A DNA stretch of 64,000 nt from Globodera rostochiensis (GCA_018350325.1 JAEVLN010000028.1:124001-188000), one strand, 5' to 3'; shown: positions 33,701-45,049, counted from the stretch's first letter. Notes: generated by a model from the letters alone, not told the origin. Translations and numbers: made by a program.

Positions 33701-36330
33701 ACATGCCCGGTTTTCGTGATCTTCAATGCACCGAATTTGACGGCACCGACATTGGCATTCACGGGGTGCCTAAAGAGATGAAATGGGCGCCAAAGTACAC
33801 AGGTGTGGCGGACAACGAGCGGTGCCGGCTCTACTGTCGCGGGACTGACTCGGCTGCGTTCTATCTGCTGAAGGACAGGGTTGCGGATGGCACGCCATGC
33901 GATCGAAACGGAGACGACATTGTATTGATGGCACGTGCCACAAGGTGGTGGGGGATGGGAGCAATTTTGGCAACGGTTTCTGAAACATATACGGTGTGAA
34001 TAGTATTAAATTTAACCGAAACTGAAATTTTTGGTCAACATAAGCTAGGCTTCCTACATAAACCGGCATTTTTAGTCCGGTCTCCGATGCCGTACCCGAC
34101 GGTTTGCCCGTCCGATCGAGATTGCTCCCCTAACGTTTTTCCCTTCGATCGAGATCGTTCCTCTAGGTTTTTCCCCCTATTCGAGATTGGTCCCCCAACG
34201 GTTTGCCTGTCCACGATCGAATTCGATTCCCCGACGGGTTTTCCCTGTTCGGGATAGAAGCTCCGGTCCACTGCATTTTTGCCTCCGAAGGCCGTAGAGG
34301 AACGAACCCTAACCTAAGACGAAAAAATGCCGAAATTTAATTTTTCAATTTTACTCCAACAAAGGCCGGCTGCGACCATCGACTTGGCTCGGAGATGAAT
34401 TCGCGACGTTTGCGTTGTTTGTGGTGGCAATGGCAGTAGCTGTCGCGCGGTGAACGGCCTGTACAATGAGCGGAGCACATTTGGGTACAACGAAGTGCTG
34501 CGAATACCGGCGGGTAAGCCTTTTTTTGTATGAATTATTTACCCTACTGTATCTGATCAGGGAGGGAAATGTGCTCGAGAGTCTCGAAATTGTGCAAAAT
34601 TTTCTTTCCGGCTCATGCATGATACTCGCTTGAATCGCACGAACCGACTAAATTCTACCGGGCCCAGTCCTATATTAAGAATTAAGAACAGAATTCAGAC
34701 CGAGTGTTGATTGTATTCCGATCGATTTGCATTTTAGAATTCAGACTCAGTCTTGGATTCCGATCCATCCTTCAAACCCGTTCGATCAGAATTCAGACCT
34801 TTGATTCCGTCCGATCTGCATTAAAATTCAGACTCAGTCTTGGATTCCGATCCATCCTTCAAACCCGTTCGATCAGAATTCAGACCTTTGATTCCGTCCG
34901 ATCTGCATTAAAATTCAGATTCAGTCTTGGATTTCGGTCGATCCTTTAGATCCGTTGGATTCCGATCGATTAGAATTTAGAATTCAGATTCAGTCTTGGA
35001 TTCCGATCCATCCTTCAGATCCGTTGGATTCCGATCGATTAGAATTCAGACCTTGGATTCCGTCCGATCTGCATTCACAGATTCAGTCTTGGATTTCGAT
35101 CGATCCTTTAGATCCGTTGTATTCCGATCGATTAGAATTTAGAATTCAGATTCAGTCTTGGATTCCGATCCATCCTTCAGATCCGTTGGATTCCGATCGA
35201 TTAAGAATTCAGATTCAGTCTTGGATTCCGATCCATCCTTCAGATCCGTTGGATTCCGATCGATTAGAATTCAGACCTTGGATTTCCGACCAACTGCATT
35301 CAGAATTTGGATTCCGATCCATCCTTCAGATCCGTTGGATTCCGATCGATCAGAATTCAGACCTTGGATTCCGACCAATCTGCATTCAGATTCAATCTTG
35401 GATTTTGATCCATCCTTCAGATCCGTTGGGTTCCGATCGATCTGTATTCAGAATTATATTTCGGTTTGAATTCCGACCGATCTAAATTCGGAATTTCAGA
35501 CCCATTGTTGATTGGATTCCGACCGATGTATTCAGAAATATACTTTGACATGGATTCCCATCGATCTGGATTTGGGGTTCGGTAGCCCTCTTTATATTTT
35601 TTAACAATGTCAAATGGGCCTTTTTTGCACAGGCGCAGCTGGCATTGATATCACTCAAACGGCACACAACGGGCAAAAGGAGGACGACAATTATTTGGCA
35701 CTTCGCACATTCACCGGAGAGTTTCTGCTGAATGGACAGTATCAAGTGCCCCTGTTTCGACAACAAATTCCAATTCTGGACACTGTCCTTGAGGTCAAAA
35801 AAAGCAATCAACAATTTTTTATATATTTTAAATATTTAAATTGTTTGGGATCGAACATTAGAGAGATATCGATCAATAATCTTCAAAACGTTATCTCAAC
35901 AAGCATTCCATCGAGCCGAGATTTCGGAGTGCCCTTTTTTTGCTGTTCGTTTTTGAACCATTTTTAGAAATTTTTCGAAAATTTTACGGTAAGCATAGGG
36001 GGGGGGGGGCTTTCATGATCAATCAATCACCACCTACCTACTGCTTTTCTAGTATTCTGGCAGTGATTGCGGTGGAGTGGATAAACGGCATCGGACCATT
36101 GCATTCAGGCATTTACCTTCACGTGTCTCAGTGTGGGTAACCTGAACAAGCCGAACATCCGCTACCATTTTATAACACCAGCCGCTGGTGCTTCAGCAAC
36201 AGCAGCATGACAGCGACAGGTGCAAGCAGCTTCTACTGGCGAACGGAAAGCAATTGAACGGAATGCACGCTGAAGTGCCAGGGAGTGCAGGGCCCCAACG
36301 GACAAATTACGGTGAAAATTTTGAACTGCA
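30729..36330 (+). pseudogene. ADAMTS-like metalloprotease, decayed copy (right arm plus flank)
   Basis: Plus-strand counterpart of the left copy. Metalloprotease start (FCQWQHMLND, about 30,760-30,830), HDICRATN and [13 protein letters not shown] (31,250-31,430), disintegrin pieces (31,850-32,410), TSP1 (32,656-32,820 and 33,165-33,265), Cys-rich exon (33,690-33,980), CGVCGG-type exon (34,365-34,520). Beyond the arm edge it continues with spacer-domain exons: IDITQTA, NYLALRTFTGEFLLNG (35,632-35,799), INGIGPLHSGIYLHV, NLNKPNIRYHF (36,053-36,175) and a TSP1 start YWRTESN..CTLKC. Lesions private to this arm: a one-base loss in the Cys-rich exon (about 33,921; NGDDI then frame change) and an indel in the CGVCGG exon (about 34,395). 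At least two frame changes also lie in the spacer exons. Confidence 0.8.
34700..35560. repeat. Tandem GAATTCAGAC/GATCGATCGGAAT repeat (right copy)
   Basis: Expanded counterpart of 4,190-4,740, with units containing TCAGTCTTGGATTCCGATCC, ATCCTTCAGATCCGTTGG and TTCCGATCGATTAGAATTC. It lies in the intron before the ADAMTS spacer exon. ORFs of 100-176 codons here are repeat translations. Confidence 0.85.
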
Positions 36331-36521
36331 TAAATGATAGATAAAATCATAACAATTTTTTTTTGTTAAGAAAAAGCGAATTCCGGGGGTAGGGGAGGGG
36401 TTTATTTCGCCTTTCAGTCAAGTTTTTGAAAATGTGGATTCAAAATTTCTATTTTTTGGTGCAGCTTTTTTGGTCTCAAAAAATGTCAATTTTTAGGGGG
36501 TGTTTTTTTAATAATTTGAAC

Positions 36522-37102
36522 CAGGCACGTATTTAGGATTTTGCTTTGGAGGGGGTACCGAAAAAAAAGTCGATTTTTAGGGGGTATTTTTGGGTTTTAT
36601 TGCATTTTTCTTAAGCAATTTTTTCCAAAAATTTTTGTTTTTAGGGGTTGTATTTTCCCTTTTTATTGCTTTATAAGGGGTTTTCGAAAAAATGTTCGGT
36701 TTTCAGGGATTAATTTTCCGTTTTTACTTTGTTAATTTGTAAGCATTTCCAAAAATGCAAATTGTTTTGCGAATTCTGCTTTAGTAGGGGTGGGGGGTCG
36801 GCGGTGCCGGTAGGCGCCGCCGGGAAAAATTTTCATGGATTTTGACGCATTTGTGAAGAAATTTTTCAGAATTTTTCAATTTTTGGGTTTTGGGAAGGGG
36901 TCGGCGGTGCCGACAGGCGCCGCCGAGAAAATTTTAAGATTTTTGGCTCAATTTGTTAAGAAAATTGGTCCAAAAATTACAATTTTGTAAATCAAAAGGG
37001 TCCCCCTATGGTTTTTTTCCTTCAAATTTTCTCTTTGGGGGGGAGAGGGGGGGTACGTGACCCCTCGTACCCCCCCCCCCCTCCTCCCTAAATACGTGCC
37101 TG
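36522..37102. mobile_element. hAT-like element with ATTTGAAC target duplication
   Basis: A 581-bp element with termini CAGGCACGTATTTAGG and CTAAATACGTGCCTG, flanked by the exact 8-bp repeat ATTTGAAC (36,514-36,521 and 37,103-37,110). The left half repeats TTTTTAGGGG motifs; two hairpin modules (36,799 and 36,902) lie inside. It sits between the ADAMTS-like remnant and the caspase p10 exon. Confidence 0.9.
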
Positions 37103-37350
37103 ATTTGAACACGCCGATTTTGGGGGGTGGTGGGCATTTTTCGTTTAAGAGCAAGACCAGCTTTGGAAAAACGCAAAATATGTAAATACTGAGGGCTAAA
37201 ACATTATTTTTGTGTTTTCAGACAAGGGAATTGAAAACAATATATACAGCAAAAAATTGCAAAACGTATTGATCAGTGATCATTTTTTTAATTTGCTGAT
37301 AGGAAAATTAATTCGGAAAAAACATTGGATAATTTGTGTGAAATTTCCAG

Positions 37351-37624
37351 AAGATTGCCAACGGACGCGGACTTCCTCATCTGCTGCTCCACAACCGATT
37401 ACCGCGTTTCGTGGCGGTCAAGACTCCGAGGCAGCCGATTTATTCAGGCAATTTGCGAATGTTTTGCGCGGTATGCAGCTGTCGACGATGTGCTGCACCT
37501 CATGACAAGAGTAAATGGAGTTGTTGCCGCAATGTATTCAAACAGGAAATTGAGCTTTATGCAAGTCTCAGAGGAACGGTACACATTGACGAAGCTTTTT
37601 TTCTTTTTTCCTAATGACCGATAG
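37351..37624 (+). CDS. Caspase p10-subunit exon (isolated C-terminal exon)
   Basis: An AAATTTCCAG acceptor at 37,350 opens an exon that runs to TAG at 37,622-37,624. It contains DADFLICCST, VSWRSRLRGSRFIQAICE and LHLMTRVN. This is the p10 subunit of CED-3-like caspases, with the conserved SWR..GSWFIQ region that lines the substrate pocket (here GSRFIQ). The p20 part with the catalytic His/Cys is absent upstream: 36.3-37.3 kb is a transposable element and intron-like sequence. With the caspase start at 315-851, both flanks of the inverted repeat hold different parts of a caspase gene downstream of ADAMTS. Whether this exon is still expressed is unknown. Confidence 0.7.
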
Positions 37625-37899
37625 TGTGCTTTTTTCATTTGACTTTTCTCAAAAATTGTCCTTCTAATTGTTTTGCGTCATTCACTTTTCGGGGTTCATT
37701 TGTTTTTTGCGTGGTAATTTTTTTGTGAGGAATTTTCAATCTTTTGGCATTGTTCACTTTCCGTGTTTCCGTTATCCAATGTTTTTTTTCATCGTTCACT
37801 TGCGGAATTCAGGGGTAATTTTTGTTTTGTATTTGTCGGTTTGCCCTATGAAAAGGTGAAAGAGAGTTTGCTGAAGGCGGAATAAACGGATCTGATGAC

Positions 37900-38534
37900 T
37901 AGGGTGTCCAAAAATATGCACATGCATGTTTTTTTCCTGAACTGGGAGTGGTCTGAAACGCACGAAAAACTTGTTTCCAGCTTGGTTTGAAGCGTTTAAA
38001 ACGCATTTTCATGTGCATATTTTGCATATTTTTGCATATTTGACGATTTATGTGCATATTTGCATATTTGTGCATATTTCGCTATTTATGTGCATTTTTT
38101 TTCATTTTATGTGCATTTTTTGGCATTTTGCAAAAATTAGTGATCTTGGCAAGAAAAATTTGGTTTTTTAATTTTTCATAAGAATTTTTTGAAAAAAGCG
38201 CAAAATAATCATAAAAGTCCAAAAAAGACGTCAAAAATGCCAAAATAGTCACAAAAGTTCAAAAAAGTCGTCAAAAATGCCAAAATAGTCACAAATGCCA
38301 AAATAGTCACAAAAGTTCAAAAAAGACGCCAAAACACTTGAAATTTTGGATATGTATCTCATCAGCAATTTTAACCAGTGTTAAATGAACTTGAAGAATT
38401 TTGGGAAAATTTTATATTGAATTTGGAAAATTTTATGTGCATATTTTTTCATTTTATGTGCATATTTTGCAATTTTTGGTGCATATTTTATGCGCATATT
38501 TCAAGATTTTATGTGCATATTTTTGGACACCCTA
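37900..38534. mobile_element. hAT-like element with GCATATTT arms and CTGATGAC target duplication
   Basis: A 635-bp element with termini TAGGGTGTCCAAAAATATGC and GCATATTTTTGGACACCCTA, flanked by the exact 8-bp repeat CTGATGAC (37,892-37,899 and 38,535-38,542). Both ends are arrays of TGTGCATATTT; the centre repeats CAAAATAGTCACAAA and AAAAAAGACGTCAAAAATGC. No coding capacity. Confidence 0.92.
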
Positions 38535-38569
38535 CTGATGACAAAATTTGGAAAGTCGTATCTTTGACC

Positions 38570-39700
38570 AGGGATGGGCGGAAATTTTTTTAAAAAACGG
38601 AAATATTTTTTTAACGGAAGAAAAAAGGGCCAAAAACACACAGCCAAACGTCGCTACAAATGAAGTTGAAAAAACCGTCATTAACTTTTCAGTATATTGG
38701 ACAGTCAATCGATTCGGCCCAGAGACCATGAGGTCCTCGTGGCATGCAGTGGGGTCCCGTCGATTCTGTTGTGGCATTAATCCTATTATAATTAAAATAT
38801 ATATTTTTTTAAATGAGACAAATTTTTAAACCATTTAAACAAAACAATTCCCCTACCGTTTCCCTTTAGTTCTTTGGTCAACACGCCCATGTTCTGCTGC
38901 TGTTGTTTCTGATACTGCTCCATCTTTGCAATCAGCTCTCCCTTCAGCTGATTCATTTCCTTTAATTTTGGTCTAAAATTCAGGCTTGACTTTTGTTTCC
39001 CGATTCCGATTTTTCCAAAAATTCCTGTCCCGTCGAACTTACTTATTTATTTTTAAAAAACTCTTAAAATATTTGTCCATATTTGCCACCTTTTCGACTG
39101 CCGACTAAGTCCTTGACCTTCTTCAATTCCAGTTCCATTTTCATCAGATCTTCACAGCACTTAAAAAAATGGTTACGTTATATTAATTAGGGCTGGGAGT
39201 ACGGGTCGGCTTTTTAGGGTAGAAGAATGCGAACAAAATAATTTTGAATTTAAGCCTAAAAAATGATTTTTGGTAAATTTATTCAAAAAGTACGAAGGGT
39301 ACTTGATTCGAAATTGGTCCAAAAGAAGGTGATATTCGGATTTCTCGATCCCAAAACCCCATAGAAATACGCTTTGTGACTTTTAAAACATTTTGAAAAT
39401 GGGTGGGACCAACCCAACATTAATAGGAAAACCCCACATTGCGCTTTCTTGAGGCTTCGATTTTATATTTCGTTGATTTGCTGAAAAGGAATTTAAGAGA
39501 TAAATTATTCTAATTAGTAATGGTTATTTAAAATATTTATGATAATTTGCGCTTTATTTCCTACCATTTCCATTTTTGAAGTTGGCGAATTGGTCGTTTG
39601 TTGGCGTTCTAATTGGGCAATTCGGGCACGCAAAAAACGTAACTCTTCCGTTGGGTCCAAAACGGCAAAATTTGGAGGCCACCATTCTGAAAATGGACAT
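38570..39700 (-). pseudogene. SPRY (RanBPM-like) family gene, decayed
   Basis: Minus-strand pieces in family order: ELRFLRARIAQLERQQTTNS (about 39,665-39,575), a KMELELKKVKDL coil (39,165-39,100), KEMNQLKGELIAKMEQYQK (38,970-38,865) and the SPRY-domain start NRRDPTACHEDLMVSGPNR (38,770-38,700). The SPRY sequence then runs into a truncated CAGGGATGGGCGG element end (38,570-38,640). I know this layout from cyst-nematode coiled-coil/SPRY proteins, some of which (SPRYSEC) are effectors; the non-secreted versions have unknown roles. Only the start of the SPRY domain is left and frames change between pieces. Confidence 0.6.
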
Positions 39701-39889
39701 TATTAATAGAAATTTAATAAATATTATTATTAAATCGATTTCTTACCCGGATCAGCTGTCCCCTCTTTATTGGTTGTTGATTCGGTCGAAGTTGACAAGT
39801 TTAATTTACAAGAAAATTCATGAATGTGGGCAATGGTGCGGAATTACGGTCTTGACGAAAAATAATTTTTAAATTCAGAATGCATGGGC

Positions 39890-40575
39890 AGGATGACATT
39901 TCATACACGCGACACTTCATACACTAAGCAAAAAAAACGACACTTCATACATTAAACCCAAAATTCGACACTTCATACACGCGACATTTCATATACTAAC
40001 CCAAAATATGACATTTCATCTACTAATCCAAAATACGACATTTCATATACTAGCCCAAAATACGACATCTCATACACGCGCTCCGACTATCCAAATGCTT
40101 TCACTTTTAACTAGAGTTCGGACCAAACAAATAATTGTACAAAAAAACCCAAATATTTGTACAAAAAATTGGACCCAAAAATTTTTGTTTTTGTTTGTTT
40201 GGTCAAATTGGGGCTCAACCCAAAAAAAACAAAACCCAAAAAAACCCAAAAAATTTTATACAAATATTTGTTTGGTCTGAGTTTCCGTTCTCTACTTTTA
40301 ACTCACAATTGCGAGATGCACAAAATATTGAACGTAAACAAAAAATTTGCAAAAATATATTCACAAGCCTAGGGGTAGGAAACGCGACTTGAAACCGGGT
40401 GGGCTTATTCTTAGATTAATATCATATTTTTGTTTAGTGGATAAATTTTGGGTGTATGAAATGTCGCGTGTATGAAGTGTCGTATTTTGGGTTCATTATA
40501 TGAAGTGTCGTTTTTTTGCTTAGTGTATGAAGTGTCGGTGTATGAAATGTCGCATGTATGAAATATCGGCGGGCC
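39890..40575. mobile_element. CATTTCATACACGCGACA inverted-repeat element with a nested element
   Basis: Left half (39,893-40,085) is a tandem array of CGACACTTCATACAC motifs, and the right half (40,435-40,570) is the same array inverted (GTGTATGAAGTGTCG). Together they form long inverted repeats around a centre that contains the nested element 40,112-40,294. No target duplication can be placed with certainty. Confidence 0.65.
40112..40294. mobile_element. 183-bp TAGAG-ended hAT-like element nested in another element
   Basis: Termini TAGAGTTCGGACCAAAC and a right end complementary to TAGAGAACGG. The exact 8-bp repeat CTTTTAAC flanks it (40,104-40,111 and 40,295-40,302). The body is A-rich CCAAAAAAACCC. 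It inserted into the 39,890-40,575 element and is therefore younger. Confidence 0.85.
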
Positions 40576-40888
40576 CCCAAAGAAATACCTGGATATATTT
40601 AACCGTTTTGAACAGACTTTACATATGCCCCCCCCCCCCGACTCGCCGACGGTTGACTCGCCGATAATAGTTAATTTTGTTTTATCTATCAACTCAAATA
40701 AAAAATCAAACTTCTAACAATCTCAATTTAATTCTTGAAAAAAATATGGCGGAATTAAAAATTTGTCAATCCAAAAAAAAGGTTTTATTTGAAAATTTGA
40801 AAAATGTTCGAATTCGCGTTCGGGGGCCGACCCGAGCTCTGATTCGTGCCCTACGTTTATATCTACCCTAGAAAACATGCATTTAAAC

Positions 40889-41438
40889 CAGGGGTCGTAA
40901 CTAAAATTTTTCAAAAAAAGGACAGTGAAGGACAAAAAAAAGATTTTGCTGGCATTTTGCTTGCAAAAAAAGGACAATTTACAAAATGATAAAAATGCAG
41001 CAAAATGTTCATTTTTGGCATTAAATGTGCCTTTTTTAATCATATTTCTTTACACTAACAATTTTCCTCAACATTTCGGGGTTGGAAATTGCTCCCATGG
41101 ATTTTCGTAAATTTTGCCAATTTTCGATTTTCAAAAAATGTAATTTTTTTTTGCGAATTCTGCTTTAATAGGGTTGGGGGATGGATATTTTTAAGCGAAA
41201 ATTCAAAAAAGAATGCGAAAATGCTTTAAAATTAACAAATTTGGCCATCTGTCTAAAGATTATTCAAAATTCAAACAAAAATTCTTCAAAAAGCCCCAGA
41301 AATCTCAAATAACGGACAAAAAAGGACGTGTACTCCAAATAAAGGACAAATCTTTAAAAAAAGGACATTTCAAATTTTAAAGATTGGGGTACCCCAAAAA
41401 AAGACAAATCTTTAAAAAAAGGACAGTTACGACCTCTG
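40889..41438. mobile_element. hAT-like element with AAAAAGGACA arms and ATTTAAAC target duplication
   Basis: A 550-bp element with termini CAGGGGTCGTAACTA and AGTTACGACCTCTG, flanked by the exact 8-bp repeat ATTTAAAC (40,881-40,888 and 41,439-41,446). Subterminal AAAAAAAGGACA motifs repeat at both ends. Related sequence lies in 6,125-6,450 and 24,155-24,200. Confidence 0.9.
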
Positions 41439-42820
41439 ATTTAAACTTATAAACACCAAAGTTTTAGCATTTTTTTCAGTCGGGACCTCAATTCTTCATG
41501 ATTGCCGCAAATTTCCCAGAACTTAAATTGAGATTGTTACAAATCTGACTTTTTAATATTTTAAAAATTTGAGTTGATAGATAAAACAAAATTAACTAGA
41601 TCGGCGAGTCAACCGTGGGCGAGTCGGCGTCGGCGAGTTGAACTGCTCCCGATAAAAAATACTATCAATCGATTGCTGAGGCAAAAAAAGTTTGCGTCGG
41701 GAGTATCTATGAAGATAGTTATGAGCCACCAAAAGTTGGCCAAAATGGGTCGGCATTGTGTTTTTTGAGTTTGTTTTGATAATTTCTGAAATTTTGAGTG
41801 CAATTTAATTATTCATCCTTTGCTAAAGGGCCGGACTGCCGAAAGAAGAGGGAGTTACTTACGGAAATGGCGCTAAGATTATTAGGGCTGGCACTTGTTA
41901 ATATACCTAATAGCTTTTGATACTGATCAAAAAAGATATATTTTATTTAAAAAACAAAAAAGGTAACCGCTCCCGGGTGGATTTGAACTAGAGATCGGAC
42001 GGTACGGAAAAGTCCCGACGCTTTTTCGGTACTTTTCGGTACTCAGGCATCAGTACTTTACCGAATAGTACCGACCGAACTTTTTCGAAAAGTACCGATA
42101 CTTTTGGTACCGGTACTTTTTCGGTATTTTACCGAAAAGAACCGACCGAAACTTTTTGAGAACCGAAGGTACCGACCGAAGAAACTTTGAGTCCCGAAAA
42201 AAGTACGAACGGAAAAATGTGGTAATATATTTGAATATTTTCACGTATTCTGCGTAATCTCACGTAGCTCAGTGGTTAAACATTTGGGTAAATTCTATTT
42301 GCTCTAAAGTTGGAGTCCTCGAGTGAAATTCCTCTTTATTCTTTTATGCCTTGGTGGTGTGGTGATGAGTGACGTGGTTGCCCGGGGTTCAAACCCCGAT
42401 GGTGTAAATAGTTTTTTCTGTTTTTCAATTAATTTTACATATGGGAAAGAAAACAATTTTTTCAAAAAATTTTTTAAAATATTTCAGATTTTAAAAATAT
42501 TAAGGTAACCTAGAAATTTTTTATTTTTTAATTTTAGCAAATTTAATCAACATTAAAAAATTCACAAAATAATGCTGGTGTCAAAAAATAAGAAAATAAG
42601 GAGCATTTAAATAAATTAATTTTTTGAAAAGACTCGGCCCGAGAAAAGTTGATTTATTTTTAATTTTTCTGATCATTTTTTTTCTCTTCCATGATGTATT
42701 TTTGCAAAGATGATAATTGTTTCGTCTTTAACCATTACGAAAAAAATTATTGCCAGTCCCGATTTTCCCGTTTCCCGGTGCCGGTTTTTGAAAAGTCGAA
42801 ATCCCGATCCTGGTAGAGCA
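41439..42820. other. AT-rich sequence with a truncated GGTACCGAAAAG element and tRNA-like units
   Basis: No gene is supported. A TAGAGATCGGACGGTAC terminus at about 41,989 is followed by GTACCGAAAAGTACCGACCG repeats (to 42,200). Two tRNA-like units then lie at 42,265-42,398: A-box TAGCTCAGTGG at 42,265-42,275, then TGGTGTGGTGATG and B-box GGTTCAAACCC at 42,386-42,396. The arrangement parallels the element at 20,341-21,289. The opposite terminus was not found. Confidence 0.5.
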
Positions 42821-45018
42821 AATTAGAGCAAGCCGAGCGCCATAACTTTCTTCATTTTAGTCTCACGCTAAAATCGTTTAAATAAACGTGCTCAGCTGGA
42901 ATCGAACGGTGTATAGAATGAAGAAATAATTTGAATTTTAAGGGGTCTAACAAATTAGAGCAAATCCTAACAAATTAGAGCAAATTAGAGCAAGCCGAGC
43001 GCAATAACTTTCTTCATTTCAGTCTCACGCTAAAATCGTTAACATATACGTGCTCAGCTCGTTGGCAGGAATCGAACGGTATATAGAATGAAGAAATAAT
43101 TTGAATTTTAAGGGGTCTAACAAATTAGAGCAAATTAGAGCAAGCCGAGCGCCATAACTTTCTTCATTTAGTCTCACGCTAAAATCGTTAACATATACGT
43201 GCTCAGCTCGTTGGCAGGAATCGAACGGTATATAGAATGAAGAAATATTATGACGTTAAAGGGGTCTGTCAAATTAAGGACAATACTAGAAAATCACCTA
43301 GCAAATCAATGCAAGCCGAGCGCCATAACTTTCTTCATATTAGTCTCACGCTAAAATCGTTAACATATACGTGCTCAGCTCGTTGGCAGGAATCGAACGG
43401 TATATAGAATGAAGAAATATTATGACGTTAAAGGGGTCTGTCAAATTAAGGACAATACTAGAAAATCACCTAGCAAATCAATGCAAGCCGAGCGCCATAA
43501 CTTTCTTCATATTAGCTCTCACGCTAAAATCGTTAACATATACGTGCTCAGCTCGTTGGCAGGAATCGAACGGTATATAGAATGAAGAAATAATTTGAAT
43601 TTTAAGGGGTCTAACAAATTAGAGCAAATCCTAACAAATTAGAGCAAATTAGAGCAAGCCGAGCGCCATAACTTTCTTCATTTAGTCTCACGCTAAAATC
43701 GTTAACATATACGTGCTCAGCTCGTTGGCAGGAATCGAACGGTATATAGAATGAAGAAATAATTTGAATTTTAAGGGGTCTAACAAATTAGAGCAAATTA
43801 GAGCAAGCCGAGCGCCATAACTTTCTTCATTTCAGTCTCACGCTAAAATCGTTAACATATACGTGCTCAGCTCGTTGGCAGGAATCGAACGGTATATAGA
43901 ATGAAGAAATAATTTGAATTTTAAGGGGTCTAACAAATTAGAGCAAATCCTAACAAATTAGAGCAAATTAGAGCAAGCCGAGCGCCATAACTTTCTTCAT
44001 ATTAGTCTCACGCAAAAATCGTTAACATATACGTGCTCAGCTCGTTGGCAGGAATCGAACGGTATATAGAATGAAGAAATAATTTGAATTTTAAGGGGTC
44101 TAACAAATTAGAGCAAATCCTAACAAATTAGAGCAAATTAGAGCAAGCCGAGCGCAATAACTTTCTTCATTTCAGTCTCACGCTAAAATCGTTAACATAT
44201 ACGTGCTCAGCTCGTTGGCAGGAATCGAACGGTATATAGAATGAAGAAATATTATGACGTTAAAGGGGTCTGTCAAATTAGAGCAAATCCTAACAAATTA
44301 GAGCAAATTAGAGCAAGCCGAGCGCAATAACTTTCTTCATTTCAGTCTCACGCTAAAATCGTTAACATATACGTGCTCAGCTCGTTGGCAGGAATCGAAC
44401 GGTATATAGAATGAAGAAATATTATGACGTTAAAGGGGTCTGTCAAATTAAGGACAATACTAGAAAATCACCTAGCAAATCAATGCAAGCCGAGCGCCAT
44501 AACTTTCTTCATATTAGTCTCACGCTAAAATCGTTAACATATACGTGCTCAGCTCGTTGGCAGGAATCGAACGGTATATAGAATGAAGAAATAATTTGAA
44601 TTTTAAGGGGTCTAACAAATTAGAGCAAATTAGAGCAAGCCGAGCGCCATAACTTTCTTCATTTCAGTCTCACGCTAAAATCGTTAACATATACGTGCTC
44701 AGCTCGTTGGCAGGAATCGAACGGTATATAGAATGAAGAAATAATTTGAATTTTAAGGGGTCTAACAAATTAGAGCAAATCCTAACAAATTAGAGCAAAT
44801 TAGAGCAAGCCGAGCGCCATAACTTTCTTCATTTCAGTCTCACGCTAAAATCGTTAACATATACGTGCTCAGCTCGTTGGCAGGAATCGAACGGTATATA
44901 GAATGAAGAAATAATTTGAATTTTAAGGGGTCTAACAAATTAGAGCAAATCCTAACAAATTAGAGCAAATTAGAGCAAGCCGAGCGCCATAACTTTCTTC
45001 ATTTCAGTCTCACGCTAA
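42821..45018. repeat. Satellite array, about 14 units of 150-171 bp, ending at an assembly gap
   Basis: Unit landmarks are AAGCCGAGCGCCATAACTTT, CAGTCTCACGCTAAAATCGT, TAACATATACGTGCTCAGCT and GGAATCGAACGGTATATAGA. Two unit types alternate: one with AATTTGAATTTTAAGGGG and one with TATTATGACGTTAAAGGGG. Extra AATCCTAACAAATTAGAGC insertions vary the length. The array is cut mid-unit at 45,018 by one N. Confidence 0.93.
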
Positions 45019-45019
45019 A
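45019..45019. other. Single ambiguous base (assembly join)
   Basis: The only N in the window replaces the rest of a satellite unit. The sequence after it (ATTTCCTCTCCC) is unrelated, so real array length and distance are unknown here. Confidence 0.95.
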
Positions 45020-45049
45020 NATTTCCTCTCCCATTTCGTTAAAACTTTT

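Larger units (their letters stand above)
23037..35636. repeat. Right arm of the 13 kb inverted repeat
   Basis: Reverse-complement partner of 4,084-17,221. It carries an extra 1.1 kb hAT-like element (23,377-24,518) and about 490 bp of private sequence (28,082-28,574), but a shorter 60-bp satellite. Its outer edge coincides with the splice acceptor (TTTTTTGCACAG) of the ADAMTS spacer exon, which continues past the edge on this side. Confidence 0.9.

Noticed and set aside
4084..35636. Palindrome as a simple missed-adapter read artefact
   Set aside because: Arms are separated by 5.8 kb of unique spacer and differ by insertions with proper target duplications. A haplotype misjoin remains possible.
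42821..45018. Possible tRNA-gene cluster because of repeated GGAATCGAAC (complement of a B-box)
   Set aside because: Only a B-box-like sequence is present; there is no A-box at the right distance and no cloverleaf. It is a satellite.
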